Part shown: one piece after another, positions 1 to 9,252 of the stretch
Layout: the number at the start of each line of letters is the position of its first letter
Position numbering within the stretch: position 1 is the stretch's first letter
NCBI GenBank assembly: GCA_963783045.1
Contig: CAWAMD010000004.1
Span: forward strand, 124,001-188,000
Source: CAWAMD01 sp963783045
GTDB lineage: Bacteria > Actinomycetota > Nitriliruptoria > Nitriliruptorales > Nitriliruptoraceae
Direction of reading: 5' to 3'
Length of the DNA: 64,000 bases
The notes under the pieces: model-generated
Told to the model about the DNA's origin: nothing
The model's input: the letters and a program-made list of their open reading frames with translations, nothing else
The model's database searches: none
Position numbers and translations under genes: made by a program

Positions 1-26
1 CTCTCGGCGCTCCGCTCCCGGAATAC

Positions 27-65
27 GTGCGGGGTCATCCCGACGAGAACGGGATAACCCCGCAC
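27..65 (-). terminator. Hairpin terminator after etfA
   Basis: Two 16-base arms (27-42 and 50-65) are inverted copies separated by 7 bases. In minus-strand RNA they pair along their full length with one G-U wobble. The hairpin begins 22 bases past the etfA stop and so can end the etfBA transcript. There is no U-run after it, as is common for GC-rich actinobacterial terminators. Confidence 0.65.
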
Positions 66-86
66 AGAACCTGGGCAGCGGAGGGA

Positions 87-1073
87 TCAGCCCTTGCGGG
101 ACTTGATCTCCTCGATCAGCTTCGGGACCACCTTGTAGAGGTCGCCGACCACACCGAAGTCGGTGATGGAGAAGATCGGGGCCTCGGGGTCCTTGTTGAC
201 GGCGACGATGTTCTGCGAGGTCTGCATGCCGGCGCGGTGCTGGATCGCACCCGAGATGCCGTTCGCGATGTAGACCATCGGCGAGATCGTGCGCCCGGTC
301 TGACCGATCTGGAACCGGTGTGGGTACCAGCCGGCGTCCGTGGCGGCACGCGAGGCACCGACGCCGGCACCGAGGGTGTCGGCGAGCTCCTCCATGAGGC
401 GGAAGCCCTCTTCCTCGCCGAGGCCGCGGCCACCGGAGACGACGATCGCCGCCTCGGCGATGTCCGGACGCTCACCGGAGACCTGGATCTCGATGTCGGT
501 GACCTTCGTCTTCGTCGCGTCGTCCGAGAGCGACACGTCGAGGGCCACGAGCTCGGCGGCGCCGCTGCCGGACTCCTCGGCCGCGAAGGCGTTCGACGAG
601 ATGCCGATGACGGGGAGCTTGCCCTCGGCGACGCGCGACTTCGTGATGATGTCGCCGCCGAAGACCTCCTTGGTGGCGACGAGCGCCCCGTCGGCGACCT
701 CGACGTCGGTCGCGTCGGTGATCACGCCGCCGCCGAGGCGGACGGCGAGCCGGGTGGCGACGTCCTTCGTGTGGTTGTTCGACGGGAACAGCACCGCGGA
801 CACGTCACCGCCGTCGATGATCGACTGCAGCGCCTCGACCTGCGGCAGCGTGACGTAGTTGCGGGCGTCCTCGCTGTCCCAGTGGTAGAGCTTCGTCGCG
901 CCGTGCTTGCCGATGACCTCGGCGTTGTCGGCGGCGCCGGGGCCGAGCCAGACGGCCGCGACGTCGTCGCCGGTCTCGCCGGCGAGCGTCGCCGCCGCGG
1001 ACACCATCTGCAGGGCGATCTTGCGCACCGCGCCGTCGTCGGAGTGGTCGATCAGGACCAGGAGCTCACTCAT
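87..1073 (-). CDS. etfA: Electron transfer flavoprotein alpha subunit
   Basis: 328 aa, the usual EtfA length. EtfA binds FAD and, with EtfB, carries electrons from acyl-CoA dehydrogenases to the membrane ETF-quinone oxidoreductase. The C-terminal half has the FAD-domain signature with the segments GASRAATDAGW, IGQTGRTISP, GISGAIQH and INGFGV-like SITDFGVVGDLY. The ATG is preceded by GAGAGGA, and the gene follows etfB by 66 bp, so the two form an operon. In Mycobacterium tuberculosis the same pair (Rv3029c/Rv3028c) is divergent from the methyltransferase-GH57-GT4 genes, exactly as here. It probably serves the acyl-CoA dehydrogenase-type enzymes found further along. Confidence 0.96.
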   Translation of the reverse strand: MSELLVLIDHSDDGAVRKIALQMVSAAATLAGETGDDVAAVWLGPGAADNAEVIGKHGATKLYHWDSEDARNYVTLPQVEALQSIIDGGDVSAVLFPSNNHTKDVATRLAVRLGGGVITDATDVEVADGALVATKEVFGGDIITKSRVAEGKLPVIGISSNAFAAEESGSGAAELVALDVSLSDDATKTKVTDIEIQVSGERPDIAEAAIVVSGGRGLGEEEGFRLMEELADTLGAGVGASRAATDAGWYPHRFQIGQTGRTISPMVYIANGISGAIQHRAGMQTSQNIVAVNKDPEAPIFSITDFGVVGDLYKVVPKLIEEIKSRKG

Positions 1074-1139
1074 GTGACAATCCTCTCAGTTGGCAGGCGT
1101 TCATCCAGTCGGACCGGGGCCCCTTCAGGACCCGGCGAC

Positions 1140-1928
1140 TCAGATGAACTTCTTCTCCTGCATCCAGTCGGCCAGCTGCGCGGCGGCGGACCCGGAGCCG
1201 TCGTCCTCGACGATGGTCCCGGCCTCCTTCGGCGGGCGGGGCTGGAACTCGAACATCTGGGCGTGCGCGTTGTCCTTGCCGACCTGGCTCGCCTCGAGCC
1301 CGAGGTCGGACAGCGACTTCGTGTCGACGGGCTTGGACTTCGCCGCCATGATCCCCTTGAAGGAGGGGTAGCGCGGCTCGTTGATGGCCTCGACCACGGA
1401 CACGACGCACGGCAGCGACGACTCGACAACGTCCCAGCCCTCCTCGTGCTCGCGATGGACGACGACCTTGTCGCCGTCGACCTCGAGGTGACGCGCGTAG
1501 GTCAGCGCCGGGACACCGAGCAGCTCGGCGACGGCTGCCGGCACGATGCTCGTGCGGGCGTCGGTCGACTGGTTCCCGAACATCACCAGGTCCCATTCCT
1601 CGCTCTCGAGGGCCTTGGCGATGATCGTCGCGATCTGGATGGCGTCGGAGCCCTTGATGCCGTCGTCGACGATGTGCACGGCCGAGTCGAGCCCGTAGGA
1701 CAGCGCCTTGCGCACGATCGACTGGGCGCTGTCGGGCCCGATGAGCAGGGCCCGGATGGACTCGGCGGTGCCGGCCTCCTTCAGCCGCAGCGACTCCTCG
1801 ATGGACCACTCGTCCAGCGGGTTCAGGACGGCCTCGACGCTCTCGCGGTCGGAGGTGTTGGTGTCGGCGTCGATCTTCTTCTCGCCTGCCGTGTCCGGCA
1901 CGCGCTTGACCGGGACGATGACCTTCAT
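1140..1928 (-). CDS. etfB: Electron transfer flavoprotein beta subunit
   Basis: 262 aa, normal for EtfB. It forms the heterodimer with EtfA and binds AMP. The N-terminus MKVIVPVKRVPDTAG is typical of the family, as is the later MFGNQSTDARTSIVP segment of the nucleotide-binding domain. A longer reading frame exists upstream, but the ATG at 1928 has GGAAGGGAA about 9 bases ahead and matches the family N-terminus, so it is chosen. It is the first gene of the etfBA operon and diverges from the methyltransferase at 2167. Confidence 0.95.
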   Translation of the reverse strand: MKVIVPVKRVPDTAGEKKIDADTNTSDRESVEAVLNPLDEWSIEESLRLKEAGTAESIRALLIGPDSAQSIVRKALSYGLDSAVHIVDDGIKGSDAIQIATIIAKALESEEWDLVMFGNQSTDARTSIVPAAVAELLGVPALTYARHLEVDGDKVVVHREHEEGWDVVESSLPCVVSVVEAINEPRYPSFKGIMAAKSKPVDTKSLSDLGLEASQVGKDNAHAQMFEFQPRPPKEAGTIVEDDGSGSAAAQLADWMQEKKFI

Positions 1929-2044
1929 CGGGCGGTTCCCTTCCGTTCGGGGGGCCTCGCCGAAAGCTGTCCTGCGCCTCTCCCGCCGAGAGGCCACGAG
2001 CGGGCTCGGACGGGAGTGTGGACGGGGAGGCCGGGTCGTCGCCT

Positions 2045-2074
2045 AGGCAACCTGTAGCGAACGTTCCAAGTCAA
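2045..2074 (-). promoter_or_regulatory. Possible etfBA promoter
   Basis: Minus-strand TTGACT (2069-2074) is a good -35 box. A weaker TTGCCT (2045-2050) lies 18 bases downstream and could be the -10. This would give a leader of about 110 bases before etfB. The -35 is convincing; the -10 is not. Confidence 0.3.
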
Positions 2075-2152
2075 ATCGCTCGCCCGGCCGCCCGGACAGT
2101 CGGTGGCCCCGCTCGGCGTGCCGCCGGCTGGGTCGCGCGACGGCTGCTCGCC

Positions 2153-2158
2153 TACGCT
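2153..2158 (+). promoter_or_regulatory. TANNNT -10 box, leaderless start
   Basis: TACGCT sits 8 bases before the GTG at 2167 and no Shine-Dalgarno sequence is visible between them. With transcription starting about 7 bases after the box, the mRNA would begin at or next to the start codon, as in many actinobacterial leaderless genes. No clear -35 is visible. Confidence 0.4.
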
Positions 2159-2166
2159 CCACCCTC

Positions 2167-2970
2167 GTGCCTGACGCCGACACGCCACCTGCCGCTGCGC
2201 TCGCCCTCACGGGCGAGCGCACCCTGCCGGGCATTCCGGACGAGACGTACTGGTTCGAGCGTCACGTCGTCGCGTACCGGCTCGCCGCCACGCGCGCCGC
2301 CGGCCGCACGATCCTCGACGCCGGGTGCGGCGAAGGGTACGGGCTGGCCATGCTCGCGGACGCCGGCGGGAAGCGCGTGGTCGGCGCGGACTACGACGAG
2401 CGTGTCGTCGCCCACGTCGAGCAGGGCTACGCCCGCCGGCGTGCCACCGTCGAGGCGGTCGCCTGCGAGCTCATGTCGCTGCCGCTCGCGGACGACGAGG
2501 TCGACCTGACCGTGTCCTTCCAGGTCATCGAGCACTGCTACGACATCCCGGGGTACCTCGCGAGCCTGCGCCGGGTCACGCGCCCCGGCGGCGGGGTGTG
2601 GATCGCGACGCCGAACCGGCTGACGTTCACCCCGGGCTCGGACGTGCCCGTCAACCCCTTCCACACCCGCGAGTTCACCGCCGCGGAGCTTGAGGACGAG
2701 CTCCGAGCCGCGGGCCTGGTCGTCGAACGGATGCTCGGCATCCACCACGGGCCGCTGCTGCGCACGGTCGAGCGGCTGCGCCGGGCGCCCATGACCGAGC
2801 TCGTCGCGGCTCATCCCGCGCGCTGGCCGGCCTGGTTCCGGCACGGCGTCGTCCACCGCGTCCGTGACTCGTGGTTCCGGGTCTCCCCCGACGACCTCGA
2901 CGCGAGCCTCGACCTGCTCGCCGTGTGCCGCGTCCCGGACGCGCGACGCGCGGCGGGAGGCAGCGCGTGA
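2167..2970 (+). CDS. SAM-dependent methyltransferase, Rv3030-like (MGLP locus)
   Basis: 267 aa class I methyltransferase. The SAM site is ILDAGCGEGYGLAML near residues 43-57, followed by the GADYDE acidic loop and a FQVIEHCYD motif IV/post-I region. It starts at a GTG with a TACGCT box 8 bases upstream and probably has a leaderless mRNA. Its stop overlaps the GH57 start (GTGA). In M. tuberculosis the gene in this position (Rv3030) is the proposed 6-O-methyltransferase of methylglucose lipopolysaccharide. By family and order this protein probably methylates a glucan, but the acceptor cannot be read from sequence. Confidence 0.85.
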   Translation: MPDADTPPAAALALTGERTLPGIPDETYWFERHVVAYRLAATRAAGRTILDAGCGEGYGLAMLADAGGKRVVGADYDERVVAHVEQGYARRRATVEAVACELMSLPLADDEVDLTVSFQVIEHCYDIPGYLASLRRVTRPGGGVWIATPNRLTFTPGSDVPVNPFHTREFTAAELEDELRAAGLVVERMLGIHHGPLLRTVERLRRAPMTELVAAHPARWPAWFRHGVVHRVRDSWFRVSPDDLDASLDLLAVCRVPDARRAAGGSA

Positions 2971-4718
2971 GCCCCCGCGGGCACGACCCGGGTGAGGTCG
3001 CCGTCGTCCTGCACACCCACCTGCCCTACCTGCGCAACCACGGTGTGTGGCCCGTCGGCGAGGAGTGGCTCTTCCAGGCGTGGGGCGAGTCGTGGCTGCC
3101 CGTCACCGCCATGCTGCGCCGGCTGGCGGACGACGGCCTGCGCGACGTGCTCACCCTCGGGATCACCCCCATGGTCGCCCATCAGGTCGCGGACCGGCGG
3201 CTGCGCGACGACCTCGGGACCTGGCTGGCCATCCAGATGTGGCGCGGCGAGGAGCAGCGTGCGGCCCACCGCGTGCACGGCGACGATCTCGCGGCGCTCG
3301 GCTCCTTCTACTGGGGCCACTACGCCGAGCTGCTCGCCATCCACGAGGAGGTCGAGGCCGCCGGCGGCCTGCTCGCCGTGTGGGCGGACCTGGCCTCGCG
3401 CGGCGTCATCGAGCTGCTCGGCGGACCGGCCACCCACCCCTACCTCCCGCTGCAGGCCTCGCCGACGCTCGTCGACGCGCAGCTCGCCTGCGGGCTCGAC
3501 CACCACGCCCGGTGGGCCGGCGCACGTCCGACCGGGCTGTGGGCACCGGAGATGGGCTACCGGCCGGCGGGACGTGTCGCCGACGCGACCGCCCGGCCGC
3601 TGCGCACCGACCGTCACGGCACCCCGACCCTCCCGCGGACGGGTCCGACGCTGCCCGGGCTCGAGGAGCACTACGCCGCCGCCGGGATCGACCACTTCCT
3701 CGTCGACGCCGCCACCCTCGTTCGCGCCGCCGGCGGCCGCGACCGTGACTGGACGATCCGGCCCGCCGTGCCGGATCCGGCGGCCGGGGGCCCCGACGAG
3801 GTCGTCCACGACGGGGTGCTCGTCGGCGAGAGCGACGTGGCGGTGTTCGCCCGTGATCTCTCGGTGGCCTACCACGTCTGGTCTCCCACGGCCGGCTACC
3901 CCGGCGACCGCTGGTACCGCGACTACTTCGCGCGCGGCTCCTTCGGGGTGCATCCGTCCTGGCGGGTCACCGACAAGCAGCTCGGGCCTCAGGAGAAGGC
4001 GCTCTACGATCCCGACCGCGCCGCCGCACGGGCCGCCCGCCACGTCGACCACTTCCACGGGGTCCTGCGGGAGGTCTGCGACCCGCGACCGGGCGGCCTG
4101 GTCGTCGCCGCGTACGACACCGAGCTGTTCGGGCACTGGTGGTTCGAGGGCGTCGACTGGCTGGAAGGGACCCTGCGCCGCCTCGCCGCGAGCGACCGGC
4201 TGACCACGACCACGCTCGCGTCCCGTTTGTCGCGCCGCCCACCGGCCCGGCGGCTCGAGCTGCCGGAGTCGTCGTGGGGGTACGCGAAGGGGCACGCCAC
4301 CTGGGTCACCCCCGCCACGCGCCCCCTGTGGGCGTCGCTGCGTGACGCCGAGCGGGATGCCGCCGCGGCGCTGGCGACGGGCCGTGGCACGCCGGCGGCC
4401 CGAGCGCAGATCGCCCGGGAGCTCGCCCTGCTGACCGCGAGCGACTGGCCGTTCATGGTCACCCGCGGCAACGCGCCCGGCTACGCGACCGAGCGCTTCC
4501 ACGGCCACCTCGACCGCCTCCACCGCTGCTGCCGGCTCGTGACCGAGGACGCGCGCGGCCCGGCGGTCGACGCCGAGGTGGCGGCGATCGCCGCGCTCGA
4601 CGACGCACCGGACGCCCCGGAGGCGTTCGTCGCCGCCCTTGCTGCCGCGCGTTCGACCGCCGGTCGGCGGCTCACGCCCGCCACCGCACTCGCCACATCG
4701 TCCGGAGAGGTCAGATGA
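2967..4718 (+). CDS. GH57 alpha-glucan branching-type enzyme, Rv3031-like
   Basis: 583 aa glycoside hydrolase family 57 protein with a DUF1957-type C-terminal domain. Visible GH57 motifs are HTHLPYL (residues 16-22), GLWAPEMGY with the likely nucleophile Glu195, and AAYDTELFGHWW with the likely acid/base Asp384. Family members are 1,4-alpha-glucan branching enzymes; Rv3031 of M. tuberculosis belongs here and sits in the MGLP cluster. The GTG at 2967 follows GGGAGG and overlaps the preceding stop by 4 bases. An in-frame extension to 2871 would be Arg/Pro-rich and out of family. The next gene overlaps by ATGA, so translation is coupled through all three genes. Confidence 0.88.
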   Translation: MSPRGHDPGEVAVVLHTHLPYLRNHGVWPVGEEWLFQAWGESWLPVTAMLRRLADDGLRDVLTLGITPMVAHQVADRRLRDDLGTWLAIQMWRGEEQRAAHRVHGDDLAALGSFYWGHYAELLAIHEEVEAAGGLLAVWADLASRGVIELLGGPATHPYLPLQASPTLVDAQLACGLDHHARWAGARPTGLWAPEMGYRPAGRVADATARPLRTDRHGTPTLPRTGPTLPGLEEHYAAAGIDHFLVDAATLVRAAGGRDRDWTIRPAVPDPAAGGPDEVVHDGVLVGESDVAVFARDLSVAYHVWSPTAGYPGDRWYRDYFARGSFGVHPSWRVTDKQLGPQEKALYDPDRAAARAARHVDHFHGVLREVCDPRPGGLVVAAYDTELFGHWWFEGVDWLEGTLRRLAASDRLTTTTLASRLSRRPPARRLELPESSWGYAKGHATWVTPATRPLWASLRDAERDAAAALATGRGTPAARAQIARELALLTASDWPFMVTRGNAPGYATERFHGHLDRLHRCCRLVTEDARGPAVDAEVAAIAALDDAPDAPEAFVAALAAARSTAGRRLTPATALATSSGEVR

Positions 4719-5980
4719 GGATCCTGCTGCTGTCGTGGGAGTACCCGCCGCAGGTCGTCGGCGGGCTCGGGAGGCACGTCGCTGCCCTGTCGCGGACGCT
4801 GCGCGAGCTCGGTCACGAGGTGCATGTCGTCAGCCGCGCCCATCCCGACGCGCCGATGGAGGAATGGACCGCCGACGGCATCCACGTCGTCCGCGTCGCC
4901 GAGGCACCGCCGGTCATCCCGTTCCAGAAGCTCGTCCCGTGGGTGCTCGCCTTCAACAACGGCGTCCAGGCGGCTGCCACCCGCCTGCTGCGCACCTACG
5001 ACATCGACGTGGTGCACGCCCACGACTGGCTCGTCGCCTACGCCGCGGCGGGGATCAAGGCGGCGTTCGGGCTGCCGCTGGTCGCCACCGTCCACGCCAC
5101 CGAGTACGGGCGCCACCAGGGCTACCTGCCCGGCGACATGAACAAGATGATCCACCAGGTCGAGTGGTGGCTGACCTACGAGGCCCGCCGGGTCATCACG
5201 TGCTCGCGCTACATGCGCCGGCAGGTCGGCGACATCTTCGCGCTGCCCATGGACAAGGTCGACGTGATCCCGAACGGCGTGGCGATGCGCGACTTCGCGC
5301 TGCCGTCCGCCGAGATCGACGCCTTCCGTCGTCACATCGCCCGCCGGCAGGAGAAGCTGGTGCTGTTCGCCGGCCGCCTCGAGTACGAGAAGGGCGTCCA
5401 GACCGTGCTGCACGCCATGCAGCGGCTGCTCGACGAGCTCGGCCCCGTCCGGTTCCTCGTCGCCGGCACGGGCACCTACTCCGATGAGCTCAAGGCGATG
5501 GTCCGCCGGCTGCGGCTGCGCCGCTGGGTGCGCTTCACCGGGTTCCTCGCAGACCACGAGCTGCGGCTGCACTACGCGGCCGCGGACGTGGCCGTGGCCC
5601 CGAGCATCTACGAGCCCTTCGGCCTCGTCGCCGTCGAGGCGATGGCCTGCGGCACACCCGTGGTGGTCAGCAACACCGGCGGGCTCCGTGAGATCGTCGC
5701 GCGTGGCGCCGGGCTGCGCTTCACCCCCGAGGACGCCGACGAGCTGGCGAGCCGTCTCCTCGAGGTGCTCGAGGACCCGGTGCGCGCCGAGGAGCTGCGC
5801 GAGAAGGGGCTGCGATCGGTCAAGCGCCGCTACGCCTGGCGCACCGTCGGGGCAGCCACGATCGCGACCTACCGGCAGGCCATCCGCGAGGAGCAGGAGC
5901 TGACCGGCGAGCCCCGCCCGCCGCTGCGGCTCATCATGGGCGAGTCCGAGCTCCTCGACCTCGACGAGCTGACCGGCTAG
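4715..5980 (+). CDS. GT4 glycosyltransferase, Rv3032-like alpha-glucan synthase
   Basis: 421 aa retaining GT-B glycosyltransferase of family GT4. It has the N-terminal SWEYPPQVVGGLGRHV sugar-nucleotide fold, VHAHDWLVAY, TVHATEYGRH, and the C-terminal EPFGLVAVEAMACGTPVVV donor-site motif with the E-x7-E pattern. The N-terminal third closely resembles mycobacterial Rv3032, an alpha-1,4-glucosyltransferase for MGLP and capsular glucan. A GlgM-like maltose-1-phosphate synthase (also GT4) is the alternative, and would directly feed the GlgE pathway encoded opposite. Start ATG has GGAGAGG upstream and overlaps the GH57 stop. Confidence 0.88.
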   Translation: MRILLLSWEYPPQVVGGLGRHVAALSRTLRELGHEVHVVSRAHPDAPMEEWTADGIHVVRVAEAPPVIPFQKLVPWVLAFNNGVQAAATRLLRTYDIDVVHAHDWLVAYAAAGIKAAFGLPLVATVHATEYGRHQGYLPGDMNKMIHQVEWWLTYEARRVITCSRYMRRQVGDIFALPMDKVDVIPNGVAMRDFALPSAEIDAFRRHIARRQEKLVLFAGRLEYEKGVQTVLHAMQRLLDELGPVRFLVAGTGTYSDELKAMVRRLRLRRWVRFTGFLADHELRLHYAAADVAVAPSIYEPFGLVAVEAMACGTPVVVSNTGGLREIVARGAGLRFTPEDADELASRLLEVLEDPVRAEELREKGLRSVKRRYAWRTVGAATIATYRQAIREEQELTGEPRPPLRLIMGESELLDLDELTG

Positions 5981-6017
5981 CACGCGCACCGGCACGCTCT
6001 CGCAGAAGGAGTGCACC

Positions 6018-7376
6018 GTGGCCCCCGCCAGCAGCATCCAGCCGATCACGGCCGCGCGCCTCGACGCCCGCCTTGCGCGGGAGCAGGTCGATGCGCGGCT
6101 GCCGTCCGTCGTCGCCGGGCTGCTGCGCGACGGGGCGGTCGTGTGGACGGGCGCGGCCGGCGCCGTGGACCCCGACTCCGCCCGCGACACCCAGTACCGG
6201 ATCGGGTCCATCACGAAGACGCTCGTGGCCGTGTGCGTCCTGCGGCTCCGTGACGAGGGCCGACTCGCGCTCACCGACCGGGTCGGCGACCACATGACCG
6301 GAACACCGATCGGCGACGCGACCATCGCGCAGGTGCTCGCCCACGCCTCGGGGCTGCAGGCCGAGACCGACGGCCCCTGGTGGGAGCGGACCCCGGGGGG
6401 CGGCTGGACCGCGCTGGCCCGCACGTTCACGCCGGCGTCGGCGCGGCACACGCCGGGACGGCGCTTCCACTACTCCAACGTCGGGTATGCGGTCCTCGGC
6501 GAGCTCGTCGGCCGACTGCGCGGCGCGAGCTGGGACGAGGTCGTGCGGCAAGAGCTGACCGTGCCGCTGCGCATGACCCGGACGACCATCGCTCCGGTCG
6601 CCCCGCACGCCCGCGGCTACGCCGTCCACCCCTTCGCCGACCTCCTCCTCGACGAGCCGGCTCACGACGCCGGCGCGATGGCACCCGCCGGCCAGCTGTG
6701 GGCGAGCATCGACGACCTCGCACGCTGGGCCGCCTTCCTCGGCGGCGACACCGACGGGCTGCTCAGCGCGGACACACTGGCCGAGATGCGCCGGCCCATG
6801 GTCGTCGACGATCGTCCCGGCGAGCCGTGGACCACGGCGCACGGCCTCGGCGTGCAGGTCTGGAACCTCGGTGGACGTCGGCTGGTCGGCCACGGCGGCT
6901 CGATGCCGGGATTCGTCGCCTTCGTCCGTGTCGACGTGGAGCGCGGCGACGCCGTGGTGCTCGCCGCGAACTCGACGGCCGGCCCGGGGCGGGCGCTCGC
7001 CGACGACCTCCTCGCGCTCCTCGCCGACGACCCGCAGCCCCCGACGCCGTGGACGCCCGCGCCGGCGGCCGACCTCGTCGAGCTCGCCGGGCACTGGTAC
7101 TGGGGCCCGACCCCCTTCGTGCTCGAGGTCCACGGTGCCGACCTGATCGAGCTGTCTCCGGCGCACGGCGCCGGACGCGCGTCACGGTTCCACCCGGACG
7201 GCACCGACCGCTGGGTCGGCCTGGACGGCTACTACGCCGGCGAACCGCTCCGCGTGGTGCGCGACGGGCAGGGGACGATCACCCACCTCGACCTCGCGTC
7301 GTTCGTGTTCACCCGGACGCCCTACGACCCGCGCGCTGACATCCCCGGCGGCGTGGACGACGCCGGCTGGCACTGA
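6018..7376 (+). CDS. Serine hydrolase, class C beta-lactamase fold
   Basis: 452 aa. The beta-lactamase/esterase fold is marked by Ser-Ile-Thr-Lys in IGSITKTLV (S-x-x-K), Tyr-Ser-Asn in FHYSNVGYA (Y-x-N) and the HGGSMPG box in place of KTG. Residues beyond about 340 form a beta-rich C-terminal domain common in this family. No signal peptide is visible, so it probably acts in the cytosol as an esterase or peptidase rather than as an antibiotic-resistance enzyme. The GTG follows AAGGAG with good spacing. It lies 37 bp after the GT4 gene and may be a deacylase of the same pathway, but this rests only on position. Confidence 0.85.
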   Translation: MAPASSIQPITAARLDARLAREQVDARLPSVVAGLLRDGAVVWTGAAGAVDPDSARDTQYRIGSITKTLVAVCVLRLRDEGRLALTDRVGDHMTGTPIGDATIAQVLAHASGLQAETDGPWWERTPGGGWTALARTFTPASARHTPGRRFHYSNVGYAVLGELVGRLRGASWDEVVRQELTVPLRMTRTTIAPVAPHARGYAVHPFADLLLDEPAHDAGAMAPAGQLWASIDDLARWAAFLGGDTDGLLSADTLAEMRRPMVVDDRPGEPWTTAHGLGVQVWNLGGRRLVGHGGSMPGFVAFVRVDVERGDAVVLAANSTAGPGRALADDLLALLADDPQPPTPWTPAPAADLVELAGHWYWGPTPFVLEVHGADLIELSPAHGAGRASRFHPDGTDRWVGLDGYYAGEPLRVVRDGQGTITHLDLASFVFTRTPYDPRADIPGGVDDAGWH

Positions 7377-7380
7377 CGGC

Positions 7381-9252
7381 TCAGCGGTCGGCGGCGCCCA
7401 GGGCCTGAGCCACCGCACGCACCCGCGGATCCGCGACGAGATCCTCCAGCGGCACCGGGAGCGCCAGCGACCAGTTCGCCCGGGTGGCGCGCTCGGTGCC
7501 CGGGACGTTCGGTCGCTCCTCGACGGCCAGCGCGTCCTCGAGCTGGGCGACGACGACGGACGCCGGCGAGCCCGCGAGAACGCCGTGCACGGCCCGGCTG
7601 ACCTCGGCGGCGCTGGCGTCCCCGGCCACCCCGGTGCGCTCGCGGATCCGCTCGCGCAGCTCCTCGTGCCACGCCGCGTCGCTGTCGAGCCCGATGGACT
7701 CCTGCATGCGGGCGTCGGCACCGGTCCACACGCCGGCGACGGTCGCGACGTCGTGGGTCGTCACCGAGGCGAGCGCGAGCTCGTCCCAGTCGTGCGGGTG
7801 CTCGTCCTCGAACCACAGGACCCGGTAGCGCAGGATGTGGCGCTCGGTCAGGGTGGGACGCACGCCGGGCGGCACGGTCCCGAGATCCTCCCCGACGACG
7901 AACGCCCCCGCGCGGTGGGACTCGAGCGCGAGCACGTCGAGCAGCTCGTCCGCCGGCATCCGCACGTAGGCGCCGGCCGAGGCCGGCGCCCCGGGCGGGA
8001 TCCAGAACAGCCGGAACAGGCCGAGCGCGTGGTCGATCCGCAGCGCGCCGGCGTGCCGGAACGCCGAGCGCAGGGTCTGCACGATCGGCTCGTACCCGGC
8101 GGCCCGGAGCCGGTGGGGGATCAGCGGCGGCAGCTGCCAGTCCTGCCCCTGGCGCGCGAGCCGGTCGGGCGGGGCCCCGATGCTGACCCCGTCGGCGACG
8201 AGGTCCTGCCACGCCCAGGCGTCGGCTCCCCGCGGGTCGAAACCGATCGGGAGGTCGGCCATCAGATCGATGGCGTCGCCGGCGTGCCGGAGCTGCTCGT
8301 CGAGGAGCCACTGGCACCACCGGTGGAAGTCGACACGGTCGTCGCCGGCCATCGCATCCACGGCCCGGTCGGGGTGCGACAGCGACGCGGGCCACTCCCG
8401 CCAGCGCTCGCCGTGCCGCTCGGCGGCCACCATGAAGGTGGCGAACCGGGTGAGCGCCGTCCCCTGCTCGGCGACGTAGGCGCGGAAGCGCTCGTCGTCG
8501 CGAACACCGGGGACGGTGTCCCAGATCTGCTCGAGCGCCGCCAGCTTCAGGCGGCCGACCTCGTCCCGGTCGATGACCCGGTCGTCGTTCAGGGCCCGTC
8601 CGGCGGCGGCCAGCGACGTCAGGTCGACGTCGGCGTGGTCGGCGCCGGGCACCTCCTCGACCCGCAGGTAGATCGGGTCCCGGTAGCGCCGGGAGGTCGG
8701 GTAGTACGGACTCGTCTCGCGCGGGGTCCGGGGGTTGACGGCGCCGAAGGGGTTGCACAGGACGACCCGTGCCCCGAGGTCGGCCGACCACTCCCCCAGC
8801 CGGCGCAGGTCGGCGAGGTCGCCGATGCCCCAGCTCTCGCGCGAGCGCACCTCGTACAGCTGTGCTGCCCAGCCCCAGCGGCGCAGCCGCTCGGGGAGCC
8901 AGCACCGTCCGGGGCTCACGACGAGGCGCTGCGGCTCGTCGCGCCCGTCGAGGTACAGGTCGTGGTAGCCGAGCGGCAGGTCACCGGGCAGCGCCCCGTC
9001 CACGTCCCGCCCGGTGCCGTCCTCGAGGACGAGCCGGGCCCGGCCGACCTCGACGTGCTCGCCGGGGCGGGTGAACCGCACGGGCCCGGTCGACGGGTCC
9101 CCCGGCTCGGGTCCGGGTCCGTGCGGATCCCCTCCCATGGCCTCGACGAGCGCGACGAGCGTCTCGTCGGGCACCTCGGTCCAGTTCCCGAACGCGTCCT
9201 CGTAGGAGGGCGCGATGCCGTAGGCCTCGGCGGTGGCACGCAGGTCGGTCAT
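7381..9252 (-). CDS. malQ: 4-alpha-glucanotransferase (amylomaltase)
   Basis: 623 aa GH77 enzyme that transfers glucan segments between maltooligosaccharides and releases glucose. The GH77 catalytic blocks are present: GALRIDHALGLFRLFW (nucleophile Asp), VVGEDLGTVP (acid/base Glu) and SVTTHDVATVAG (third Asp). The frame is open upstream, but the ATG at 9252 begins the recognisable MTDLRATAEAYGI and forms an ATGA overlap with treY. It is the last gene of the seven-gene glucan operon, and only 4 bp separate its stop from that of the convergent serine hydrolase. Confidence 0.93.
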   Translation of the reverse strand: MTDLRATAEAYGIAPSYEDAFGNWTEVPDETLVALVEAMGGDPHGPGPEPGDPSTGPVRFTRPGEHVEVGRARLVLEDGTGRDVDGALPGDLPLGYHDLYLDGRDEPQRLVVSPGRCWLPERLRRWGWAAQLYEVRSRESWGIGDLADLRRLGEWSADLGARVVLCNPFGAVNPRTPRETSPYYPTSRRYRDPIYLRVEEVPGADHADVDLTSLAAAGRALNDDRVIDRDEVGRLKLAALEQIWDTVPGVRDDERFRAYVAEQGTALTRFATFMVAAERHGERWREWPASLSHPDRAVDAMAGDDRVDFHRWCQWLLDEQLRHAGDAIDLMADLPIGFDPRGADAWAWQDLVADGVSIGAPPDRLARQGQDWQLPPLIPHRLRAAGYEPIVQTLRSAFRHAGALRIDHALGLFRLFWIPPGAPASAGAYVRMPADELLDVLALESHRAGAFVVGEDLGTVPPGVRPTLTERHILRYRVLWFEDEHPHDWDELALASVTTHDVATVAGVWTGADARMQESIGLDSDAAWHEELRERIRERTGVAGDASAAEVSRAVHGVLAGSPASVVVAQLEDALAVEERPNVPGTERATRANWSLALPVPLEDLVADPRVRAVAQALGAADR